Assembly (NCBI GenBank): GCA_041447245.1
Contig: JBGMEA010000020.1
Coordinates: 1 to 64,000 of the forward strand
DNA from: JBGMEA01 sp041447245
GTDB lineage: Bacteria > Bacillota > Clostridia > Eubacteriales > Anaerofustaceae
Length of the DNA: 64,000 nt
Reading direction: 5' to 3'
Shown here: positions 1 to 7,230 of the stretch, piece after piece
How the letters are laid out: each line of letters starts with the position of its first letter
Numbering within the stretch: the stretch's first letter is position 1
Translations under genes and position numbers: made by a program
Notes under the pieces: model-generated
Seen by the model: the letters and a program-made list of their open reading frames with translations, nothing else
What the model was told of the DNA's origin: nothing
Databases searched by the model: none

Positions 1-162
1 AGCGAAACCTGCTTTATTTTATCAGATGGAGGACTTTTTCCTCTTACACGGCTTAGCCTTTTTTATCCTCACGCGCTTAGCGCGTGGTTTTTATACGTCA
101 CGGCTTTGCTCGTGCCGTATAATAAAATGCCGGATTGCCGGCAGCAACGCGCTATAAGGGAA

Positions 163-517
163 TTCGCTCCGCAAGCTACGCTCATGAAAGGCACATCATG
201 TGGCAATATATTGAAATTAGGAAAGCCTTTCAAAAAGCGCGGCAAAAGCGTTACGCTGATCCGCCTCGCGGCATGTCAGCCTTCCGGTTTTGACAAAAAT
301 TCCATCGGCAGATAATGGAACGGCAGACCGTGAAAGTCGGCAGAAATAAAATCTGCTCGGAATTTTTATACCAAAACCGTGCGGGTCATGCCCTTGCTCG
401 GGCGCATCACGCTCGATGCCAGCCCCGCCCGTTGGGAGCGGAATGCGGTGGTTTGATTTGATTGTCATTGTGGTTTCAAAATACATGATGTAGGGAACGC
501 GTATGACGCGTTCCGTG
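163..517 (+). repeat. 355-bp direct repeat, copy 1
   Basis: This stretch matches 656-1010 over its whole length, at roughly 95 percent identity by eye. Most differences cluster near the segment following CCTTTCAAAAAG. It starts at TTCGCTCCGC and ends just after the palindrome GGAACGCGT-ATG-ACGCGTTCC. The frames inside are short, lack a Shine-Dalgarno sequence and differ between the copies, so it is more likely a non-coding interspersed element than a gene. Confidence 0.85.
494..514 (+). repeat. REP-like palindrome A (9/3/9)
   Basis: Perfect inverted repeat GGAACGCGT-ATG-ACGCGTTCC, preceded by TGTAG and followed by GTG. It is the 3' edge of direct repeat copy 1. Confidence 0.8.
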
Positions 518-575
518 CTATTCGTTTCGTGATATCCGAAAGGGTTGGTTGTTTTTTCGATGCGCAGATTGGTGC

Positions 576-596
576 GGAAGGCATGATATGCCTTCC
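576..596 (-). repeat. REP-like palindrome B (9/3/9), opposite orientation
   Basis: Perfect inverted repeat. Read on the minus strand it is TGTAG-GGAAGGCAT-ATC-ATGCCTTCC-GCA, matching the outer frame of palindromes A and C (TGTAG, GGAA...TTCC, AT-rich loop). The inner five base pairs differ on both arms in a compensating way. It lies between the two 355-bp repeats. Confidence 0.75.
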
Positions 597-655
597 CTAC
601 ATGGGTTGTTCATTGTTTTTATGTTTGTGATTGATCGATAGATTGTCTCGGGAGG

Positions 656-1010
656 TTCGCTCCGCAGGCTACGCTCATGAAAGGCACATCATGTGGCAAT
701 ATATTGAAATTAGGAAAGCCTTTCAAAAAGGCAGCAAAACGCTTTACGCTGATCCGCCTCGCGGCATGTCAGCCTTTCGGTTTTGACAAAAATTCCATCG
801 GCAGATAATGGAACAGCAGACCGTGAAAGTTGGCAGAAGAAAAATCTGCTCGGAATTTTTATACCAAAACCGTGCGGGTCATGCCCTTGCTCGGACGCAT
901 CACGCTTGATGCATGCCCCGCCCGTTGTGAGCGGAATGCGGTGGTTTGATTTGATTGTCTTTGTGGTTTCAAAATACATGATGTAGGGAACGCGTATCAC
1001 GCGTTCCGTG
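656..1010 (+). repeat. 355-bp direct repeat, copy 2
   Basis: Second copy of the element at 163-517, same orientation and same length, separated from it by 138 bp. It ends in the palindrome GGAACGCGT-ATC-ACGCGTTCC, about 10 bp before the stop codon of the next minus-strand gene. No terminal inverted repeats or transposase are visible. Confidence 0.85.
987..1007 (+). repeat. REP-like palindrome C (9/3/9)
   Basis: Perfect inverted repeat GGAACGCGT-ATC-ACGCGTTCC at the 3' edge of direct repeat copy 2. The loop differs from palindrome A by one base. It could also act as a hairpin downstream of the minus-strand gene ending at 1020, but it lacks a T-run. Confidence 0.8.
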
Positions 1011-1019
1011 TATGTGTTC

Positions 1020-1706
1020 TCAATGATGCGTTTCGGACAGACGATATGCGTGTCGATTTTCCAGAAGCGCGATTGCCGCAATCAGCACCACCAGTGCCGC
1101 ACAAACGGCGGGAATGCTCACGCTACCGAGAATGACATCATTCAGAAGCGCTTTGACGAACACGATGCCCGCGCTCAGCACGCCGACGATGCCGCCGAAG
1201 AGCCATTTGTGCCTGCCTTTGCTGAACCGAAACGAGTGTTTGGTGATGTCGCTGTAAACATACAGCGCCGCCGCGATGCACAGCACGGACGAGAGCAGAA
1301 AACCCGCCGTCAGCGGGAGATACAATGCGGGGCAGGAGGTGCCCGCCACCCATTGCGGCACCGCTTCGAAGATCAGCTCGATCAGAAACAGAATCGCAAA
1401 TCCGTTCACGATGATATCCGCCCATTCCAGCGCGGATTCGTAGCCCGTTTTCTTTCGTCCCTGTTTCATCAACTCATCGCAGAATGCCTGCGGGTCGTCC
1501 CCGAATACGCTCTGTGCGGAATCTCCCCGCAGCTGCGCTTCCAGCGCCATGCCCATCAGCTCTTTTCGGATGATCTCGATGTCGTATTCGCACAGCTTTC
1601 CGGAATGCAGATAGACAATCATGTCCGTCATCAGCGCCGCGTTTTCTTGATTAAGCTGTTTTTCCGTTTGGTTGTTTTCTTTTCTGAGTTGTTTCAGCGG
1701 ATTCAT
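1020..1706 (-). CDS. Membrane protein paired with PadR regulator (DUF1048/DUF1129-like)
   Basis: A 228-residue protein. The N-terminal ~100 residues are charged and helical and contain a GDDPQAFCDEL stretch resembling the conserved segment of PadR-linked DUF1048/DUF1129-type proteins. About four membrane helices follow, roughly at 97-113, 127-148, 168-185 and 192-212. The ATG directly follows the stop of the PadR gene (TAA-ATG) with GGGGAGGA upstream, so the two are translationally coupled. In this family the pair usually consists of a repressor and an envelope or membrane effector whose function is unknown. The family call is by resemblance only. Confidence 0.6.
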   Translation of the reverse strand: MNPLKQLRKENNQTEKQLNQENAALMTDMIVYLHSGKLCEYDIEIIRKELMGMALEAQLRGDSAQSVFGDDPQAFCDELMKQGRKKTGYESALEWADIIVNGFAILFLIELIFEAVPQWVAGTSCPALYLPLTAGFLLSSVLCIAAALYVYSDITKHSFRFSKGRHKWLFGGIVGVLSAGIVFVKALLNDVILGSVSIPAVCAALVVLIAAIALLENRHAYRLSETHH

Positions 1707-2036
1707 TTATTCCTCCCCATGGTGCAGCACGGCGTCCACGCTTGTTTTCACGAATGCCCAGCTTTCTTCGAAGTCTCTCAGGTAGTCCCGACCTTCCTCC
1801 GTCAGCGTATAATACTTTCGTTTCGGTCCCAGCGGGGACGGACGGAATTCAGAGCCGAGCAGTTCCTTGTTCTCCAGACGAACCAGAAGGGGATAGAGCG
1901 TTCCTTCGCTGATATCGCTGAACCCGTGATTGCGCAGACGCATCATCAGTTCGTATCCGTAAGTCGGTTCCGTTCCGATGAGTTTGAGTATGCAGCCCTC
2001 CAGCGTTCCCCGCATGAGCTGAGATCGGTCAAACAT
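1707..2036 (-). CDS. PadR family transcriptional repressor
   Basis: A 109-residue winged-helix protein of the PadR family. The N-terminal part (about 8-80) carries the family pattern: LMRGTLEGCILKLIG, then the segment YGYELMMRL, and the wing in SEGTLYPLLVRLENKELL with ...GPKRKYYTLTEEGR. It is first in a two-gene unit with the membrane protein at 1020-1706. Its promoter contains direct repeats of CATAGTAGT, which suggests autoregulation. The ATG has AAGGTAGGTG upstream. The inducer cannot be told from sequence. Confidence 0.9.
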   Translation of the reverse strand: MFDRSQLMRGTLEGCILKLIGTEPTYGYELMMRLRNHGFSDISEGTLYPLLVRLENKELLGSEFRPSPLGPKRKYYTLTEEGRDYLRDFEESWAFVKTSVDAVLHHGEE

Positions 2037-2056
2037 GGCACACCTACCTTGTCATA

Positions 2057-2091
2057 CATAGTAGTTTTGCTATATTGTACCGCATAGTAGT
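2057..2091 (-). promoter_or_regulatory. Putative PadR operator (direct repeats)
   Basis: Two exact copies of CATAGTAGT (plus strand 2057-2065 and 2083-2091), 26 bp apart start to start. One sits in the spacer of the padR promoter and one just downstream of the expected start site. This is the expected placement for an autorepressor. Confidence 0.55.
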
Positions 2092-2102
2092 AAATCCGTC
2101 AA
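2074..2102 (-). promoter_or_regulatory. padR promoter
   Basis: On the minus strand: TTGACG (2102-2097), 17-bp spacer, TACAAT (2079-2074). Transcription would begin near 2067, about 30 nt before the PadR start codon. Confidence 0.75.
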
Positions 2103-2133
2103 GCCATTCTAATAATATTTTTCAATGCCGACA

Positions 2134-2163
2134 ATAAAAAACGACAGCACAGGCTATCGTTTT
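2134..2163 (-). terminator. degV terminator
   Basis: Minus strand: AACGATAG, loop CCTGTG, CTGTCGTT (8 bp with one G-U), followed by a run of five or more T. Confidence 0.7.
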
Positions 2164-2242
2164 GTGTTTGACTTTATCAATATCAATTATTTTGTGGATA
2201 ATATGCGAATGGATTTGATTCGATCGTTTCTGCGAATCACTG

Positions 2243-3109
2243 CTAGCGGTTCGGATTGGTAAAGACAATGCCCAGCGTCCCAGGCCCCGCATGTGCGCCG
2301 ATGGTCGGACCGATCATCATTTTAATGATTTCTTTTACGGAGATTCGTTTCCGAATCAATTCGATCATTTCATCTGCTGCGGTATCGTCATCCCCATGGA
2401 CTACATAAATCGTTTGATTTTCCAACCCTCCGGAAAGTACGGCGACAAGATCGGCCATGCGCAGTTTGAGCTTTTTTTCGCCCCTTATTTTTTCGGTCGC
2501 GATCAGTGCACCTTCGCGATTCACATTCAGAATCGGACGAATATTGAGTGTTCCTGCGATTGCCGCCGCAGCGGCAGAGAGACGTCCGCCCCGTACGAGA
2601 TATTCGAGTTTGGAAACCGTAAATAAATGCTCGGTGTGGGCGGTCAGATCATGAACGAACTGTTTGATTTCGCCGATCGGAATATTTTGTGCTGCCATAT
2701 CGTATGCGGCAATTACTGCTCGCCCATAACCGATGGTGGCGCATTTCGAATCGATGACCTCAATTTGTGCATGCGGGTAGATTTCCTTGATTTCTCCGGC
2801 AGCCATGATTGCTGCGGATACCGTGCCGGAAAGAGCCGAAGAAAGACCGATGTAGAGGACGGGAATCTCCTGAACCGCGTATTGTTCGAATACCTTCAGA
2901 AATAATTCGAGCGGCACCTGAGATGTCTTGTATATGGATTTGTGCCGCATATTCCGATACATTTCTTTCAGATCGAGTTCTGTGGATGGTATGCGGGTTG
3001 TTCCGTTGATTTCGATTTCCATCGGTAATATTTCTATGGAACGGTTTTGTAACAGTTCGTCGGTCAGATCCGCCCCGCTGTCGGTAATGATCTTGATCGG
3101 TTGGTTCAT
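2243..3109 (-). CDS. degV: DegV family fatty-acid-binding protein
   Basis: A 288-residue DegV family protein. Members bind a fatty acid in a cleft between two domains, and some (FakB) present it to the kinase FakA for phospholipid synthesis. Typical features are the N-terminal IITDSGADLT, the segment SSALSGTVSAAIMAA, VRGGRLSAAAAAIAGTLNIRP in the lipid-contact region, and HAGPGTLGIVF at the C-terminus. It is a single gene with its own promoter (3139-3166) and terminator (2134-2163). AAGGCGG precedes the ATG. No fakA homologue is in the window, so the FakB role is inferred. Confidence 0.9.
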   Translation of the reverse strand: MNQPIKIITDSGADLTDELLQNRSIEILPMEIEINGTTRIPSTELDLKEMYRNMRHKSIYKTSQVPLELFLKVFEQYAVQEIPVLYIGLSSALSGTVSAAIMAAGEIKEIYPHAQIEVIDSKCATIGYGRAVIAAYDMAAQNIPIGEIKQFVHDLTAHTEHLFTVSKLEYLVRGGRLSAAAAAIAGTLNIRPILNVNREGALIATEKIRGEKKLKLRMADLVAVLSGGLENQTIYVVHGDDDTAADEMIELIRKRISVKEIIKMMIGPTIGAHAGPGTLGIVFTNPNR

Positions 3110-3138
3110 GGGTACCGCCTTGCTTTCTTTATGATTTG

Positions 3139-3166
3139 ATTATATCGGGCGAATCTTAGTATTCAA
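3139..3166 (-). promoter_or_regulatory. degV promoter
   Basis: Minus strand TTGAAT (3166-3161), 16-bp spacer, TATAAT (3144-3139). The start site would be near 3132, about 23 nt before the degV ATG. Confidence 0.7.
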
Positions 3167-3173
3167 TTAAAAC

Positions 3174-3204
3174 GAAAAAAGACTTCCGAAATCAAACCGG
3201 AAGA
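3174..3204 (-). terminator. Second terminator downstream of rpmE
   Basis: Minus strand CTTCCG, 9-nt loop, CGGAAG, then TCTTTTTT. It lies 100 nt beyond the rpmE terminator and just upstream of the degV promoter, with no gene between the two hairpins. Confidence 0.65.
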
Positions 3205-3304
3205 GCGGCGAATCATAAGTTGTGAAGCGTTCTCGGCGAAAGCAAATACAATCACTGCATGATGTTTGTTCAAATCGAAGGGAGAAATTGGGATGCGCGG
3301 GAAT

Positions 3305-3331
3305 GAAAAAAGAGCCGGAACCCCGACTCTT
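3305..3331 (-). terminator. rpmE terminator
   Basis: Minus strand AGAGTCGG, loop GGTT, CCGGCTCT (8 bp, one G-U) followed by six T. Confidence 0.8.
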
Positions 3332-3339
3332 TCATATTG

Positions 3340-3543
3340 TTACATTTTGCCTTCGTAGCGTTTTTTGAATCTGCCGACGCGACCGCCCGTATCCACCAGT
3401 TTTTGTTTTCCGGTGAAAAAAGGATGGCAGGCAGAGCATATTTCTACGCGGATTTCATCTTTCACGGATCCGGTTTCAAATGTGTTACCGCAAGCGCAGG
3501 TGACTGTGCATTTTTTGTAATCCGGATGGATTCCTTCTTTCAT
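3340..3543 (-). CDS. rpmE: 50S ribosomal protein L31 (zinc-binding form)
   Basis: A 67-residue L31 protein of the large ribosomal subunit. Cys16, Cys18, Cys36 and Cys39 form the zinc site that marks the C-plus type. The start was placed at MKEGIHPDY because AGAGGTG lies at the right distance before it and the family begins there; an upstream ATG seven codons earlier has no such site. It lies 93 nt downstream of rho on the same strand, an arrangement common in Bacillota, and ends in a strong terminator. Confidence 0.95.
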   Translation of the reverse strand: MKEGIHPDYKKCTVTCACGNTFETGSVKDEIRVEICSACHPFFTGKQKLVDTGGRVGRFKKRYEGKM

Positions 3544-3636
3544 GAAATTCACCTCTTTCATCATGGTCTTATCTGAATGTTACTTCTTTAAAGCCTTTAT
3601 ATTATAGCAGTGTCATGCAAAATAATCAAATGTTTT

Positions 3637-5214
3637 TTATTTAATTGCATAGTTTTTTAGAATCATGGAGACAAAATCTTTGTTTGATTTTGTTTTTGAC
3701 ATATTTTGTATGATCGTATCGGTGAAATTGATCGTTCCGAGGTTGTTGAGTGCTTTTCGGATCCCGTATGCAGCTGAAATTTCTTCTTCGCTGAGCAGCA
3801 AATCTTCTCTTCTCGTTCCGGAACGAAGAATATTGATCGCAGGGAAGATGCGGCTTTCTGCCAATTCCCGTTCCAAATGGACTTCCATATTGCCCGTTCC
3901 TTTGAATTCTTCGTAAATCATGTCATCCATGCGGCTTCCCGTTTCGATCAGCGCTGTTGCCAAAATGGTCAGGGAGCCGCCGCCTTCGATGTTGCGAGCC
4001 GCTCCGAAAAACTTTTTCGGGAAATACAGACTTTCGGGATCGAGCCCTCCCGAGAGGGTTCTGCCCGAAGCCGGAACGACAAGGTTGCTGGCTCTCGCAA
4101 ACCGGGTAATGCTGTCAACAAGAATGACGACATCTTCACCCAGTTCAACGAGGCGCTTGCTTCGTTCCAGAACAATTTCGGCAGCCTTGATGTGATTCGC
4201 CGGTTTTTGATCGAAAGTCGAATAAATCACATCTGCCACAATGCTGCGCTGCATATCCGTGACTTCTTCCGGGCGTTCATCGATCAAAAGGATAATCAGT
4301 TTGATACCGGGATGATTCAGTTTGATTGCATTTGCAATTTGTTTTAAAAGAATTGTTTTCCCCGCTTTTGGCGCAGCGACGATGAGTCCGCGCTGCCCTT
4401 TGCCGACCGGAGCAAAAATATCGAGAATTCGGGTGGAATTAATTTGCTGCGTGGTTTCCAGTGTAATGCGTTCGTCCGGGAAAATCGGAATTAGTTTTTC
4501 GAAATCAGGGCGATTGACAATCGTTTCGGGTGCTCTGCCGTTGACTTTTTCAACGTAAAGCAATGCGTCGTAACGTTCGTTTTCGTTGGAGATGCGGATT
4601 CTTCCCTGCACAAGATCTCCGGTACGCAGTTTGTATTTTCTGATTTGTGACGGGGATACATAGATATCGTTGTCACCGGACATATAATTGCTGGTGCGCA
4701 GAAAACCGAATCCATCCGGATTGGTTTCCAAAATTCCGCTGTGGGATTTCTCATACATGGACATATCTTTTTCCATGCCTGCGGACATAATCTGCTTTTC
4801 TTCCTGAAGAATTTCTTCCGTCGCTCTGCCGTTGACTTCTTCAATGAACAGCATGGCATAGTATTTTTCCGTTTCTTTCGGGGGGCGCACTTTTCCGCAT
4901 ATTTCAAATCCGCTCAGAAGTCGGAATTTCTGTACCTGAGATGCAGATACGTATACGTATTCTTCGGGCGATTTCATTTCGGTTGTTTTCAGAAAGCCGA
5001 ACCCTTCGGGAAGAATCTGAACAGTACCCCGCATATCGATGGTATCATCGATCGAGTCTTTCAATTTTGCGTATTTTCTTTCATTGGTCGATTTCGTTTC
5101 TGAAATCGTATTCAGTAATTCCTGTTTGGATAACTTGCTGATTTTTTCTATGCCCATGGTTTTTGCTTCCGCTTTGAGCTGCTGCACGGACATTTCCGAG
5201 AATTCTTTATCCAA
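3637..5214 (-). CDS. rho: Transcription termination factor Rho with duplicated RNA-binding domain
   Basis: A 525-residue hexameric RNA helicase that terminates transcription, about 100 residues longer than a usual Rho. Order: Rho_N helical domain (about 4-37); a first cold-shock/OB domain (61-131) with GFGFLKT, YVSASQVQKFRL and VNGRA; a second one (158-228) with GFGFLRT, IYVSPSQIRKYKLRTGD and VNGRA; then the ATPase core. Walker A is APKAGKT (281-287, with Ala where Pro is usual), Walker B is ILLIDE (308-313), the Q-loop region is around 336-372 and the R-loop around 410-430. The start is TTG with GGAGG 6 nt upstream. The long upstream region may hold a regulated leader. Confidence 0.96.
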   Translation of the reverse strand: MDKEFSEMSVQQLKAEAKTMGIEKISKLSKQELLNTISETKSTNERKYAKLKDSIDDTIDMRGTVQILPEGFGFLKTTEMKSPEEYVYVSASQVQKFRLLSGFEICGKVRPPKETEKYYAMLFIEEVNGRATEEILQEEKQIMSAGMEKDMSMYEKSHSGILETNPDGFGFLRTSNYMSGDNDIYVSPSQIRKYKLRTGDLVQGRIRISNENERYDALLYVEKVNGRAPETIVNRPDFEKLIPIFPDERITLETTQQINSTRILDIFAPVGKGQRGLIVAAPKAGKTILLKQIANAIKLNHPGIKLIILLIDERPEEVTDMQRSIVADVIYSTFDQKPANHIKAAEIVLERSKRLVELGEDVVILVDSITRFARASNLVVPASGRTLSGGLDPESLYFPKKFFGAARNIEGGGSLTILATALIETGSRMDDMIYEEFKGTGNMEVHLERELAESRIFPAINILRSGTRREDLLLSEEEISAAYGIRKALNNLGTINFTDTIIQNMSKTKSNKDFVSMILKNYAIK

Positions 5215-5675
5215 GATTGGCCTCCGGATGTTTGATTGAGATGAAATGAGAGTGTGAAAAAGATGGCAGATAAATAAATCTGAACGGGAAACGCATCAGA
5301 TTTATTTCCGAGAATGGAATATGTTTTCAGATAATCCATCTTAACAAAAAAATAAAAGAAATGCAAACAGAAAATCAGAAAAAATTCAGTTTGAATAATA
5401 TTATATTCAATTTACACATCAACTCATTAATATAGCATCTTAGCATATTACGATCAAAAATCCAAGTATTTTTGAAATAATTTACATTGACACGAAGAAA
5501 ACAAACAGGACATGCGGCGATGTTGATTGTTTGCGGGTGGGTCTGACAACGAACAGCTTTGATGGGTGAAAATTGTAGAGCCTTGTTTACGACAAGTCAG
5601 AAAGTCTGTTTTTGCTCAAATTCGGTAATTATCGGAATTATCTTTCTGTTTTCATGGATATCATGCAGGAAATTT
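5215..5675. other. Divergent intergenic region between rho and sua5
   Basis: About 460 bp without a gene, A/T-rich. It would contain the rho leader on one strand and the upstream region of sua5 on the other. Apart from the possible rho promoter and its palindrome I see no clear riboswitch, terminator or small gene. Confidence 0.6.
5395..5422 (-). promoter_or_regulatory. Possible rho promoter
   Basis: Minus strand TTGATG (5422-5417), 16-bp spacer, TATTAT (5400-5395). A TATAAT overlaps at 5405-5400 inside the palindrome TTGAATA...TATTCAA (5391-5410). Either would give a 5' leader of about 175 nt before rho. The hexamers are imperfect. Confidence 0.4.
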
Positions 5676-5684
5676 TGTTATAAT
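5676..5684 (+). promoter_or_regulatory. sua5 extended -10 promoter
   Basis: TGTTATAAT, an extended -10 (TG-N-TATAAT), with no recognisable -35. The start site would be near 5691, leaving a 26-nt leader before the sua5 ATG. Confidence 0.65.
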
Positions 5685-5716
5685 AAATAAAATAAATTTA
5701 CGGAAAAGACATGTGA

Positions 5717-6751
5717 ATGAAAACCCGTATTTACGATATGACGGATGAAAATTCTTATCGGATCGGCATTGCCGACGCCGCAAAAACAATCCGCTCGGGA
5801 GGACTGGTAGTATTCCCCACGGAAACGGTATATGGACTCGGTGCTAACGCGCTTGACGCGGAAGCCGTTTCTCGGATATTCCTGGCAAAAGGCAGACCGT
5901 CGGACAATCCTTTGATTATCCATGTTACGGACATGGAAATGGCGGACGTTGTTTCGGATTCCGATGTGCAACAGGCCGAACAGATGATGAAAGCGTTTAT
6001 GCCCGGTCCCATCACTGTTATTTTAAAAAAGAAACAGACGGTGCCCGACGCAGTCACTGCCGGATTGAACACGGTTGCTGTGCGTATGCCGGAGCAGAGG
6101 GTCGCTAGAGATTTAATCGCGGCGAGCGGGGTTCCGATTGCAGCGCCCAGCGCTAACCTGTCCGGAAAGCCGTCACCCACTGCGCCCGAAGATGTTTTGG
6201 AAGATATGGACGGGAAAGCCGATGTGATTTTGTTGGACGGCGAATGCCGATACGGTGTCGAGTCGACCGTAGTGGATTGCACTGTATTCCCTGCTCGGAT
6301 ACTACGACCCGGTGCGATTACGCAGGAAGAGCTTTCGGTAACGTTTGCTTTGGACGAGTCGTTGAATCGGAACGAATCCGAGCGTCCCAAAGCTCCGGGA
6401 ATGAAATATCGGCATTATAAACCGAACGCATCCGTTACGGCGGTATGCGGATCGGACGGCTCCGTGGTGGATTATATTAATGAAAGAGTAGCGCAAGATC
6501 CGGAAGGAAGTGCGGTGTTGGCGTTTGAAGAACTGAAAAACAGGATTGTCTGCGCTCAAGTATTTTCTTTGGGATGCAGGGATATTCCGATGCAGAGCAC
6601 CCATGTGCTGTTTGCACAGTTCAGAGAATGCGATCGTCGCGGAATCAGACATATTTATACCATGTGCCCGAAGGAAGAGGGAATCGGGCGGGCATTTATG
6701 AACCGATTGCAAAAAGCAGCGGATGAAGTCATCCGATTAAAACAAAGTTGA
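5717..6751 (+). CDS. sua5: L-threonylcarbamoyladenylate synthase (Sua5 type)
   Basis: A 344-residue Sua5/YwlC protein. It makes threonylcarbamoyl-AMP from threonine, bicarbonate and ATP, the first step of the t6A37 modification of ANN-decoding tRNAs. The YrdC domain (about 12-205) shows FPTETVYGLG, KGRPSDNPLIIH, MPGPITVIL, PSANLSGKPSPT and GVESTVVD. KAPGMKYRHYKP then leads into the C-terminal Sua5 domain, so this is the long form rather than the short YrdC. It heads the sua5-ywlE-rpiB-upp series. The ribosome binding site is weak. Confidence 0.95.
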   Translation: MKTRIYDMTDENSYRIGIADAAKTIRSGGLVVFPTETVYGLGANALDAEAVSRIFLAKGRPSDNPLIIHVTDMEMADVVSDSDVQQAEQMMKAFMPGPITVILKKKQTVPDAVTAGLNTVAVRMPEQRVARDLIAASGVPIAAPSANLSGKPSPTAPEDVLEDMDGKADVILLDGECRYGVESTVVDCTVFPARILRPGAITQEELSVTFALDESLNRNESERPKAPGMKYRHYKPNASVTAVCGSDGSVVDYINERVAQDPEGSAVLAFEELKNRIVCAQVFSLGCRDIPMQSTHVLFAQFRECDRRGIRHIYTMCPKEEGIGRAFMNRLQKAADEVIRLKQS

Positions 6752-6759
6752 GGTAACAG

Positions 6760-7230
6760 TTGAAAAAGATATTGTTTGTGTGTACCGGCAACACTTGCCG
6801 GAGTCCAATCGCAGAAGGGATATTCAATGATTGTGCAAAGAAAAGCGGATTGGGAGACATGTTTCGTGCCGATTCCGCAGGAATCGATGCAATCGAAGGA
6901 GATATCGTGAGTCCGAAAAGTGTGGAAGTGTGCAGGGAAAACGGGATCGATATTCAATTTCATACAGTCAGACAGATTGATGAGGCAATGTTGGAAGAAT
7001 CGGATTTGGTTTTCGGAATGACGATGAATCATCGGGATTTGCTTCGAAAGCGATATCCGCAGTATAGCAATAAAATCTATATGCTCGGAGAATATGCAGG
7101 CACGGTTTGCTGCAGCGGAGATATTCCCGATCCGTTTGGGTTGCCATTGGATCGGTATCGCAAAACATATCGGATATTGGACGGATATGTCGGAAATTTA
7201 ATGGAACATCTGAAGGAGGAACAATCATGA
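6760..7230 (+). CDS. ywlE: Low-molecular-weight phosphatase, YwlE-like (protein-arginine phosphatase)
   Basis: A 156-residue low-molecular-weight tyrosine-phosphatase-fold enzyme. The P-loop is C8-TGNTC-R14-S, with the DPFG acid motif near the C-terminus. The Thr in CTGNTCRSP matches the residue that gives Bacillus YwlE its preference for phospho-arginine, so that substrate is plausible, but neither McsA nor McsB is in the window. The start is TTG with GAGGT upstream, 8 nt after the sua5 stop. The stop overlaps the rpiB start (ATGA). Confidence 0.85.
   Translation: MKKILFVCTGNTCRSPIAEGIFNDCAKKSGLGDMFRADSAGIDAIEGDIVSPKSVEVCRENGIDIQFHTVRQIDEAMLEESDLVFGMTMNHRDLLRKRYPQYSNKIYMLGEYAGTVCCSGDIPDPFGLPLDRYRKTYRILDGYVGNLMEHLKEEQS

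Larger units (their letters stand above)
1..1010. other. Non-coding repeat-rich region
   Basis: About 1 kb at the window edge has no convincing gene. The short open frames here have no ribosome binding site and run through repeated sequence. It holds two 355-bp direct repeats, three 9/3/9 palindromes with the flank TGTAGGG/CCGTG, and further small inverted repeats: CACGCGC/GCGCGTG at 70-86, ACGGC/GCCGT at 100-118 and TGCCGG/CCGGCA near 129-144. The composition is more GC-rich and palindromic than the genes that follow. Confidence 0.7.

Noticed and set aside
106..315. Possible small gene at the window start
   Set aside because: It crosses palindromes and runs into the 355-bp repeat, has no Shine-Dalgarno, and the second repeat copy does not keep the frame.
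1008..2087. 359-codon plus-strand frame opposite the PadR pair
   Set aside because: The minus-strand genes have matching family motifs, coupled starts and a promoter, while this frame has none.
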